Below, one piece after another: positions 58,068-64,000 of a DNA stretch of 64,000 bases; position 1 is the first letter of the stretch; each line of letters opens with the position of its first letter. This stretch comes from Plotosus lineatus (Eukaryota > Chordata > Actinopteri > Siluriformes > Plotosidae), in NCBI GenBank assembly GCA_024760905.1, contig CM045729.1:47423080-47487079 (forward strand), read 5' to 3'. Both the position numbers and the translations under genes were made by a program. The notes under the pieces are model-generated. The model saw only the letters and a program-made list of their open reading frames with translations. It was not told the origin of the DNA and did not search any database.

Positions 58068-58598
58068 GATTAATAGTTTGGTTTCTCCTCCTAACTTTAT
58101 TATCTTATATTACATTTTCTATGAAGCTTCGAAACCATTAAGTGCAATCAACATGGAGGAACTCCAGAAGAAGCAAATACTTTATCACAGTACAGTATCT
58201 CACAAAGATATACATGATTAATTATTTCTGTTTACCTGCCATTGCCTTTTGTAACCATCACCACTATTATTATTTCCCCCCTTTGTTCAACTAATGCTTT
58301 TACAGGTTTTGTACTTATTCCAATAAATCTGATAAGCTTTTGATTATACAAGGTTAGATTATACAAGAGAGACAAGATTGAGATGGGGGGGGGGTAGAGG
58401 GGTAGAGAGAGATATATCTCACCACAAAACAGAAGAAGAAGCTGATTTTGGCCACAGCACTGACGTTTAGTTTTCCCATAATCCTCAGTGAGGTGGCAGC
58501 ATGGGACATGCGAGATAGTTTGGCTTCTATAGCCTGAGAGTGAGGAAGTTCGCGTACCTCCATCACATTACTAAACCTTACACGCTGCTTCCTCACAG
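45808..58598 (-). CDS. slc35f5: Solute carrier family 35 member F5, 3' nine coding exons
   Basis: A multipass membrane protein of the DMT/EamA-like SLC35F group; the substrate is not well established. Coding exons on the minus strand are 58598-58423, 57987-57906, 56934-56847, 56755-56690, 52895-52791, 52682-52523, 50422-50332, 48905-48751 and 45889-45808. They cover about 330 residues, corresponding to human residues from RVRFSN to the C-terminus. Landmarks are [74 protein letters not shown] and [10 protein letters not shown]. All junctions are GT-AG. All phases agree except in the fourth exon listed, which has one extra A. Exons for roughly the first 200 residues lie beyond the right edge. 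Confidence 0.93.
46520..47420. mobile_element. Possible DNA-transposon remnant
   Basis: The ends accgtatacaacgtgataaa (left) and, inverted, accgtatttgacggaagaag (right) are weakly similar. Minus-strand frames include [20 protein letters not shown] and FSPDSP, acidic sequence that could be a transposase C-terminus. Family not established. Confidence 0.3.
47358..47396. repeat. (GT)n microsatellite
   Basis: A GT run of about 38 bp. Confidence 0.95.
47570..48290. mobile_element. Possible MITE containing a long (CA)n array
   Basis: The left end agtgtcagacttacgaccat and, inverted, the right end aagtgtcgacttatgactga are related. A (CA)n array at 47841-47940 and (TAA)-rich sequence fill the interior. 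Confidence 0.4.
47841..47940. repeat. (CA)n microsatellite, about 100 bp
   Basis: CA repeats with a few cataca interruptions. Confidence 0.97.
48751..48905 (-). CDS. slc35f5: slc35f5 exon ([13 protein letters not shown]... HRIHR)
   Basis: 155 bases encoding [40 protein letters not shown] and [11 protein letters not shown]. Donor CACAG|GTAGGG. The acceptor (tttgtccag) sits directly against a (GTTT)n/(GGTT)n tetranucleotide array. Confidence 0.95.
48910..48998. repeat. (CAAA)n(CAAC)n tetranucleotide array
   Basis: About eleven CAAA units, then CAAC units, then CAAA again. On the slc35f5 coding strand this is a T/G-rich tract ending at the splice acceptor of the exon at 48905. Confidence 0.97.
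49120..49600. mobile_element. MITE copy 2 of the 'cagtaggtccttgac' family, truncated
   Basis: It begins after TA with cagtaggtccttgactattc and follows copy 1 (43230) through ccaatggctgtcctcctacc and gctgagctgctcggactgaa. The right terminus is missing, with similarity fading near 49600. It lies in an slc35f5 intron. Confidence 0.8.
49601..50325. other. slc35f5 intron, no feature recognised
   Basis: It contains gataagccgcgcttcgtctc near 49780, possibly part of an unidentified repeat. Confidence 0.4.
50332..50422 (-). CDS. slc35f5: slc35f5 exon ([20 protein letters not shown]...)
   Basis: 91 bases: one plus 30 codons, encoding [20 protein letters not shown] and [10 protein letters not shown], near-identical to human. 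Acceptor gtgttttgacag; donor AAG|GTGAGG. Confidence 0.95.
50771..50842. repeat. (CA)n and (GA)n microsatellites
   Basis: A short CA run followed by about 35 bp of GA. Confidence 0.95.
50880..51095 (+). pseudogene. Tc1-like transposase relic
   Basis: The plus strand reads approximately [14 protein letters not shown] near 50950-50990, a degenerate WPAQSPDLNPIEHLW motif of Tc1-like transposases. No terminal repeats are visible. Confidence 0.6.
51316..52470. mobile_element. TA-flanked MITE (1155 bp) with internal tandem repeats
   Basis: The ends cagtcggcccccaatttacg (left) and, inverted, the same 20 bases at the right terminus match exactly. TA flanks both sides. The interior holds about three tandem units of roughly 200 bp, each with tttagtttttagtttagttt-like sequence, gcagggaatgcgctttgaat and a (GA)n array (51717-51768, 51905-51953, 52145-52193). 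The 3' part has tacgaaatccccgcaatacg. It lies in an slc35f5 intron. Confidence 0.92.
52523..52682 (-). CDS. slc35f5: slc35f5 exon ([19 protein letters not shown]...)
   Basis: 160 bases with two hydrophobic segments: [20 protein letters not shown] and [20 protein letters not shown]. The loop [12 protein letters not shown] corresponds to human GFEDFEFPNKVV. Acceptor gaatgtgtgtag; donor TTATG|GTATG. Confidence 0.95.
52791..52895 (-). CDS. slc35f5: slc35f5 exon ([20 protein letters not shown]...)
   Basis: 105 bases encoding [20 protein letters not shown] and [14 protein letters not shown]. Acceptor tttgtatactgtag; donor TTTG|GTGAG. The phase at entry fits an upstream exon ending in one base, which shows that the preceding exon carries the indel. 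Confidence 0.93.
53055..53320 (-). mobile_element. SINE type B, truncated at the body
   Basis: The inverted RTE-like tail (ttcggctttttccctttttc) leads to gaatcatctgattcgcatgt and acacgctgatggctatgcag, then the body to cagtcagctgcactgggg and a poly-G run. The tRNA-like head is missing. Confidence 0.85.
53386..53613 (-). mobile_element. RTE LINE 3' fragment with exact 18-bp duplication
   Basis: The minus strand encodes [40 protein letters not shown] and ends CGNP. AAAGTCCAAAACAAAGAC flanks it at 53368-53385 and 53614-53631. Confidence 0.95.
53725..54025 (+). mobile_element. RTE LINE 3' fragment, opposite orientation
   Basis: The plus strand encodes [38 protein letters not shown] and ends CCGDP, followed by gaagggaacagccgaaagga. 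AGCAACACA flanks it at 53716-53724 and 54026-54034. Confidence 0.88.
54270..54370 (+). mobile_element. tRNA-like SINE head fragment
   Basis: The sequence gcaatggtggcgcagtggtg, then ggtaaggggttcaatctcca gives A- and B-box-like blocks, followed by cccttgagcaaggcccttaa. Different from types A-C downstream of the head. Confidence 0.55.
54420..54750 (-). mobile_element. SINE type C with (CA)n expansion
   Basis: It contains gtgaggtacaccctgagcag, a (CA)n run at 54514-54560, aactaggggcaatttggtac, and the inverted head (gacgaacgtgctaaccacta). Confidence 0.75.
54751..55395. other. slc35f5 intron, (TTA)n at 55197-55229
   Basis: Non-coding sequence with a short TTA trinucleotide microsatellite. Confidence 0.6.
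55395..55560 (-). mobile_element. SINE tail and body fragment (type C)
   Basis: The inverted tail (ccttaatccgaattaggatc) and gttggtgcccatcccagcta, aaacagctcaccattctgtt are visible. The head is absent. Confidence 0.65.
55980..56285 (+). mobile_element. SINE type C, plus orientation, full length
   Basis: The head (gcttggtggcatagtggtta, gcctcacagcaagtaggtcc, taagttcgagtcc), body (gtggagtttgcatgttctcc, tttctcctacagtccaaaga) and gtgatggtctggcgagctca are present. The tail has decayed. Confidence 0.85.
56690..56755 (-). CDS. slc35f5: slc35f5 exon with apparent +1 frameshift
   Basis: 66 bases between a poly-T acceptor (tttttaag) and donor AATTG|GTAATC. It encodes [18 protein letters not shown], matching human IGGVVLVNLAGSEKPAGR. 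Both flanking phases require 65 bases. A run of five A (complement of 56699-56703) shifts the frame; four A would restore GTIGS. Unless this is an assembly error, the encoded protein would truncate in the next exon. Confidence 0.82.
56847..56934 (-). CDS. slc35f5: slc35f5 exon ([19 protein letters not shown]...)
   Basis: 88 bases encoding [20 protein letters not shown] and SKLLSVIL, with split codons at both ends. Acceptor ggtttttgtttcag; donor CTTAG|GTTAG, slightly off consensus. Confidence 0.93.
57091..57813. mobile_element. TA-flanked MITE (723 bp), copy 2, in an slc35f5 intron
   Basis: The left end ccccatttcactggagcccg and, inverted, the right end cccccattacactggagcac match copy 1 (45342). 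TA flanks both sides. It is inverted relative to copy 1 and carries extra central sequence, including a hairpin (cgtgcttttgaacatgttca then aaagcacg) and a potential small exon near 57403-57440. Confidence 0.88.
57906..57987 (-). CDS. slc35f5: slc35f5 exon ([12 protein letters not shown]...)
   Basis: 82 bases: 27 codons plus one. It encodes [20 protein letters not shown] and NIVSSTS, nearly identical to the human segment. Donor CTCAG|GTGAG. The acceptor is ctctctctcag, formed by the end of an 80-bp (CT)n microsatellite. Confidence 0.93.
57990..58070. repeat. (GA)n microsatellite abutting an slc35f5 acceptor
   Basis: About 80 bp of GA. On the coding strand it is a (CT)n polypyrimidine tract ending in the acceptor CAG. 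Confidence 0.97.
58423..58598 (-). CDS. slc35f5: slc35f5 exon (RVRFSN... to FFFCFV)
   Basis: It encodes [29 protein letters not shown] and [18 protein letters not shown], then donor GTG|GTGAGA. The cytoplasmic linker leads into a TM segment. The acceptor AG at 58599-58600 is immediately preceded on the minus strand by a (TG)n microsatellite of about 72 bp. Confidence 0.9.

Positions 58599-58600
<2 letters not shown>

Positions 58601-58672
<72 letters not shown>
58601..58672. repeat. (AC)n microsatellite abutting an slc35f5 acceptor
   Basis: About 72 bp of AC. On the coding strand (TG)n runs directly into the acceptor TAG. Confidence 0.97.
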
Positions 58673-58677
<5 letters not shown>

Positions 58678-59545
58678 CACCCCCAAAAACAAAACAGCCA
58701 AGAAAGAAATGTCAAAATAAAAACTGAACCATGAGGCAAAGAATAGTACAGTACAAATATACAGAATATACACACAATTCAATGAATTAGATTACCAGGA
58801 GTCAAACACTTACAGCAAAAGCTTGTTAACACCTGACCATCATACTCATGTGCTTTTGGAACATCTGGTTCCAGACATTATGTCCTATTTGCTGTTAAAT
58901 AACGCCACTTTCCTGAGATGGCTCATCACTAGATTTTACAACATGGATGTGGGATACAGCCATACACCAATAAAAGCATGAAAAGAAATCCGACCCTGAT
59001 GCCAATCAAGAACGCTCTGGCATGCAGCCAGTGTTCCGATCAGTGTTCATTCCAAAGATGTTCAGTGGGGTGAAGGCCAATCTTTCACTTTCTTAAACCA
59101 TATATTCATGGATTTGCAAGACTAATTGAAGCAGGAGGCTTTATAATTTGTGAGGCAGACCACGATTGAGATAAAGGCCAGAAAAGTAAAAATGGTTCAT
59201 TTTTATCAAAATTCAGATTTTTGCATAAACTGTTAAAACAAGCATTCAACTATCACTTGCTTACATGAAATCGACTAAAACTGTTTTTTTCATTTTCTGG
59301 CGAGTACTCTCATAAAACTGGATAAAAACAGGTGCAAAACTTACTGGTTTTCGTTGCAATTATTCACCGAGTTCGGTATAAGACACACTTAAATCAAAAT
59401 CCCAGAAGAACGGCCGTGAAGTAGTCATTCCCATTTTGGATACGGTTTTGATATTAAAATGAGCTTCCATGCCGTTTCCGCGAATAAAATAAAGGTTATG
59501 AAGACGATATGCTCATAAACAATGCAGGTCCACCTGGTATACAGG
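58673..59545. other. slc35f5 intron, no exon recognised
   Basis: No segment resembles the missing slc35f5 N-terminal exons. Parts around 58850-59100 look like a dispersed fish repeat. Confidence 0.4.
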
Positions 59546-59549
59546 GATC

Positions 59550-59612
59550 ACTCGCTACTTTGCGCTTCAATTCATGCGGCTTCAGTGCATCGCGTTTTTT
59601 AAAAAATATTCA
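59550..59612. mobile_element. MITE terminus ('tcactcgctactttgcg')
   Basis: The sequence gatcactcgctactttgcgc then ttcaattcatgcggcttcag is related, inverted, to the terminus at 28610. No partner end was found. Confidence 0.5.
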
Positions 59613-59817
59613 TCAAATTAAAAAAGCCACAAAAACAGGGCCAATTATGCAAAAAAACCCAAAAAAAAAAACCCTAAACAAAACTCTCATCAAAACTACT
59701 TGCATTTTTGTGAGGTGTGCATATGTATGTGTGTGTGTGTGTGTGTGTATTTATATTTCATTTATATCTTATGAATTATTTTTGAATATTTAATTGTTAT
59801 TATAAGCCTTTAAAGCA

Positions 59818-59880
59818 GGGGTGCTCACACTTTTCCAGCAATCGAGCTACTTATAGAATGACCAAGTCACAAAGATCTAC
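59818..59880. mobile_element. hAT terminus interrupted by RTE
   Basis: The sequence caggggtgctcacacttttc then cagcaatcgagctactt is a hAT-type end. The 8 bp before it, CTTTAAAG, fits the local hAT target pattern. The RTE 3' end begins within a few bases of 59882. Confidence 0.55.
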
Positions 59881-59882
59881 TT

Positions 59883-61454
59883 CTTCTTTTCCTTTCGGCT
59901 GTTCTCTTCAGGGGTCGCCACAACGAATCATCTGCCTCCATCTCACCCTATCCTCTGCATTTTCTTCTCTTACACCAACTGCCTTCATGTCCTCCTTCAC
60001 CACGTCCATGAATCGTCGCTTTGGTCTTCCTCGCGGCCTTCTGCCTGGTACTTCCAACCTCAGCATCCTACTACCAATATACTCACTATCCCTCCTCTGG
60101 ACATGTTCAAACCATCTCAATCGAGCCTCTCTGACTTTGTCTCCAAAACGTCTTACATGTGCTGTCCCTCTGATGTGCTCATTCCTGATCCTATCCATCC
60201 TCATTACTCCCAAAGAGAACCTCAACATTTTCATCTCTGCTACCTCCAGCTCTGCCTCCTGCCCTTTCCCCAGGGCCACTGTTTCTAAACCATACAACAT
60301 CGCTGGCCTCAACACCATCTTGTACACTTTTCCTTTCATTCTTGCCGATACCTTCCTATCACACATCACACCGGACACTTTTCTCCAACCATTGCAACCA
60401 GCCTGCACACCTCTTTTCACCTCTTTTCCACACTCTCCATTGTTCTGGATTGTTGAGCCGAAGTACTTAAAATCCTCCACCTCCTTTATCTCTGCTCTCT
60501 GTAACCTCACCGTTCCTGTTGGTTCCTAGTCATTCATACACATGTATTCTGTCTTACTGAGGCTAACCTTCATTCCCCTCCTTTCCAGGGCATACCTCCA
60601 CCTCTCTAGATTTTCCTGCACTTGTTCTCTGATTTCATTGCAGATTACAATGTCATCTGCAAACATCATAGTCCACGGGGATGCTTGTCTAACCTCGTCT
60701 GTCAGCCTGTCCATCACCATAGCAAACAAGAAGGGGCTCAGAGCTGACCCTTGATGCAGTCCCACCTACACCTTGAACTCTTCTGTCACACCGACAGCAC
60801 ACCTCACCGCTGTCTTACATCTCTTATATATGTCCTGCACCACTCTAACATACTTCTCTGCCACTCCAGACTTCCTCATCAATACCACAGTTCCTCTCTC
60901 GGCACCCTGTCATATGCTTTCTCCAGATCCACAAAGGCACATTGCAGCTCCTTCTGACCTTCTCTGTACTTCTCTATTAACATCCTCAAGGCAAACACTG
61001 TATCTGTGGTGCTCTTTCTTGGCATGAAACCAAACTGTTGTTTACAAATGCCAACCTCTGCTCTTAGTCCAGCTTCCACTATTCTTTCCCATAACTTCAT
61101 TGTATGGCTCATCAACTTTATCCCTCTGTAGTTGCCACAGCTCTACACGTCTCCCTTGTTCTTAAAAATGGGCACCATTACACTTCTCCATTCCTCTGGC
61201 ATCCTCTCACTCTCTAAGACCTTGTTGAATGTTCTTGTCAGGAAATATACTGCTACCTCTCCTAGACACTTCCATACCTCCACCGGTATTTCATCAGGAC
61301 CAACTGCCTTTCCACTCTTCATCCTCTTCAATGCCCTGCTCACTTCACCCTTACTAATCTTTGCTACTTCCTGGTCCTCAACAGTCACCTCTTCTACTCT
61401 TTTTTCTCTCTCTTTTTCCTCAGTCATCAGCTCGTCAAAGTATTCTTTCCATCT
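59883..61454 (-). mobile_element. RTE LINE, 3' part of an element split by another LINE
   Basis: The minus strand has the RT motifs [20 protein letters not shown] (near 61290), FVDLEKAYDRVPREELWY (near 60900), [20 protein letters not shown] (near 60740) and FADDIVICNE (near 60650). The C-terminal [20 protein letters not shown] (near 60090) and RCGDP are followed by the usual 3' end. Stops and small indels make it inactive. It continues at 63752-64000 beyond a nested insertion. Confidence 0.94.
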
Positions 61455-63738
61455 GGGCCAGATCAGATTAGTCATCAGTTTTTGAGATATACTGTTGAGT
61501 CTATAAGCCCAGTGTTGTGTATGATATTTAACACGTCACTTAACTTATCAGTATATCCTAGTCAATGGAAATATGCAAATGTTATGCCGCTATACAAGAA
61601 GGGTTCACCCGATTTCACTGATAAGCTGTGTTGGAAAGCTGTTTGAAAGGGTGGTTTTCAAACATGTTTATAATTATTTTGTGGAAAATGATTTTTTATA
61701 TAGATATCAATGTGGATTCAGGAGAGGTCACTCTACTGTACAACTCTGTCTTCCTTTCGGCTTTTTCCCTTTTTACTCGGGAGTCGCCACAGCGAATCAT
61801 CTGATTCGCACATTTGATTTGGCAGAGGTTTTACGTCGGATGCCCTTCCTGTCACAACCCTTTTTAGCAAGGGACAGAAACACGCTGACGACTTTGCAGC
61901 CTACTCTTTACGAACGTCAGCAATGGTTCTTTTACATGCCTCTCACCATAGACAGTGAGAGACATGGCCCGCCTTTGATAACCCAGTTAGCTGCACTGGG
62001 GGGGGACAGTGACAACTTTGTGGATAGTGGGACTCGAACCCCCAACCTTTGGATCAGCGATCCAGCGCCCTATACCACTAGACCACCACTGCCCCCGTCA
62101 CTCTACTGTACAACAACTTGTTGAAATTTATAACCAGATTTGCACATCGCTTGATAACAAAGATTACTATTGTGTGTTTTTTGTGATGTCTCTAAAGCAT
62201 TTGATAGAGTTTGGCACATGGGGCTTATGCACAAATGAGAGAAGTATGGAGTTTGTGGAAAACTACTTGATTGGTTTAATAATTATCTAAGTGGTCGCAG
62301 TCAATCAGGTTTTGTTCATGGCTCGTTATCTAAACCTTTGGTGTTAAAAGCTGGAGTACCTCAGGGGTCAGTTTTAGGTCCTTTCCTTTTCACTGTTTAT
62401 GTAAATGAGATTGCAGATAAATTAAATTGTTTTATTTGACTTTTCGCTGACGATACTTCATTAGGAACATTGTCAAAAGAAAAGCAATTAATGGAACAGC
62501 TTATGAATGAAAATTTAGAACTTCTATGCAATTGGGCAAAGGATTGGTTAATTTCATATAACCCAGAAAAAACTAAAACGATGCTATTCACTATTAAGAA
62601 TAATCAAGATATTAATTTGTATTTTGACGGCTGTAAAGTGAAAGCAGTGGATTCTCACAAACATTTGGGTTTTTGTTTTTCATCAAATGGGAGATGGCAC
62701 TTTCATATTGAAAATATTGTTAAAAAGACTTCCAGAATGATAGGCTCACTTCGAAAGTTAAAATTTCTACTAAATAGAGCAACACTGTCCAAAATTTATA
62801 CCGTATTTATCAGACCAAACTTTGAATATGCATGTGAGGTATGGGACGGGTGTTTGATTGAACAACAGATTAGAAAAGTTACAGCTTGAAGCTGCCCGTA
62901 TTGTTACTGGACTGCCAAGATACGCTTCTTCTCAATCACTATATTTTGAAACAGGCTGGGAATTGCTGTCTGAAAGAAGGCGTGTCCGTAAAATTAATGT
63001 TATTTTATAAGATACACAAACGTCTTACTCCAACTTTTCTCTGTGATCTACTACCTCCAGTAGTAGTGAACAGAACGAACTATCCATTAAGAAATAGCCA
63101 TGATTATAGTATACCTCCTACACGATTAAGATATTCAACCCTTTCATTTTTTCCATCAACAGTTAAATTGTGGAATGATATCCCACTAGAAACCAGAGAC
63201 AGCAATTCTGCAGTTTCATTTAGATCAGTAATTTGTCTTAAACCAAAATGTGCACCGGTATATTTTTCATACGGGAAAAGGAAGTTAAATATTTTACACA
63301 CAGGATTAAGATATATGTCAAGTTCACTGATTTATTTAGAATTAATGTAAAGGATGATGCACGCTGTCAGTGTGGCCACACGTGTGGGAATGTTTTTCAC
63401 TATTTTCTAGAATGTCCCTTATATAATTTTCAACGTGAACAAATGTTAAAAACTTTAGAGCACATTGTCCATCAAAGAGCACCAATCGATATTAATCTCA
63501 TTTTAAATGGCAATGCACATTATTCTCTTAGAGAAAACCAGAATGTTTTCAAATGTGTACAAATATTTATTTGTAATACTAAACGATTCCTTTAATTCTT
63601 TTGTATATATCCTTCCCTTGTCAGTATCTTGCTGTATATTTTGTAATATAATTACTGTAACTACCTGGAGAGGGCTTTATTAAGTTGGATAACTTGTGCC
63701 CAATCCATTTCATGTTTGAATAAAATATGTTTTAATCA
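61455..63738 (+). mobile_element. Jockey-like LINE, 5'-truncated, inside an RTE element
   Basis: A non-LTR retrotransposon of a different clade from RTE. It begins in RT (YANVMPLYKKGS, PISLISCVGKLFERVV). Further motifs are GVPQGSVLGPFLFTVYVNEI (near 62350), FADDTSLGTLSKEKQ (near 62450, directly after a stop), and a C-terminal Cys/His motif (CQCGHTCGNVFHYFLECP, near 63370). It ends with tttgaataaaatatgtttta. ATTCTTTCCATCT flanks it at 61442-61454 and 63739-63751. The endonuclease is missing. Jockey/Nimb-type is my best guess. Confidence 0.85.
61745..62096 (-). mobile_element. SINE type B nested in the Jockey-like LINE
   Basis: A full-length copy with the inverted RTE-like tail (tcggctttttccctttttac), body, and inverted head (ggatcagcgatccagcgccc, tataccactagaccaccact). 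GTCACTCTACTGTACAAC flanks it exactly at 61727-61744 and 62097-62114. Confidence 0.96.
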
Positions 63739-63751
63739 ATTCTTTCCATCT

Positions 63752-64000
63752 TCCCAGCACACTTCTGTCGTCAGTCAATACATTTCCCTCTCTGTCTTTA
63801 ATCACTCTAACTTGCTGCACGTCCTTCACATCTCTATTTCTCTGCTGTGCCAACCTGTATAAATCATTTTCTCCCTCGTTACTTTCCAACCAAGCATACA
63901 AGTCATCATACGCCCTCTGTTTGGCCTTTGACACCACTACCTTCGCCTTACGCTATGTCTCCCTATACTCCTGTTTACTCTCTTCGGTCCTCTCAATGTC
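63752..64000 (-). mobile_element. RTE LINE, 5' continuation of the split element
   Basis: The minus strand encodes [20 protein letters not shown] and [15 protein letters not shown], the linker between endonuclease and RT. It joins in register with the segment ending at 61454. The element runs off the right edge. Confidence 0.93.

Noticed and set aside
1..64000. CRISPR array, operon, phage or other prokaryotic system
   Set aside because: All direct repeats are microsatellites, minisatellite units or transposons, and the genes are spliced vertebrate genes.

Overview
The window is vertebrate, almost certainly teleost fish, nuclear DNA. The evidence is intron-containing genes with GT-AG boundaries, RTE/BovB-type LINEs, tRNA-derived SINEs, hAT and Tc1/mariner elements, and a heavy load of (CA)n, (TA)n and (GA)n microsatellites. 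There is nothing prokaryotic here. Two genes are recognised with confidence, both on the minus strand: gpr39 (two coding exons, about 33.0-37.5 kb) and slc35f5 (nine 3' coding exons, 45.8-58.6 kb, with the 5' exons beyond the right edge). A third minus-strand gene of unknown identity is suggested by a CpG-rich promoter region and a signal-peptide exon with a clean splice donor at 19.85-19.92 kb.

Layout. 0-19.8 kb is intronic or intergenic: Tc1-like relics, SINEs, microsatellites, and a weak candidate second exon of the unknown gene at 8.83-8.98 kb. 19.85-21.06 kb is the CpG island. 21.4-25.3 kb holds a nearly full-length RTE LINE with a duplicated 292-bp piece, then a MITE. 25.4-32.8 kb is a SINE and microsatellite field ending in a young RTE insertion that abuts the gpr39 poly(A) signal. 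33.0-37.5 kb is gpr39, with SINEs in its single intron. 38.5-45.7 kb holds two inverted hAT copies and TA-flanked MITEs. 45.8-58.6 kb is slc35f5, whose introns carry MITEs, RTE fragments and microsatellites. 59.9-64.0 kb is a three-level nest: an RTE LINE split by a Jockey-like LINE, itself split by a SINE.

The repeats form a linked system. Two SINE types share a tRNA-Ser(GCT)-like head and a common body but have different 3' tails. One tail matches the 3' end of the RTE LINEs in this window, so that LINE is the likely source of its mobility. Exact target-site duplications allow a relative insertion order at several loci.

The most notable points are an apparent 1-base frameshift in a homopolymer of an slc35f5 exon, microsatellites directly abutting three slc35f5 splice acceptors, apparent absence in gpr39 of the His and Cys residues tied to zinc sensing in the human receptor, and the nested-insertion chronology. 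All identifications are by eye; no database search was run.
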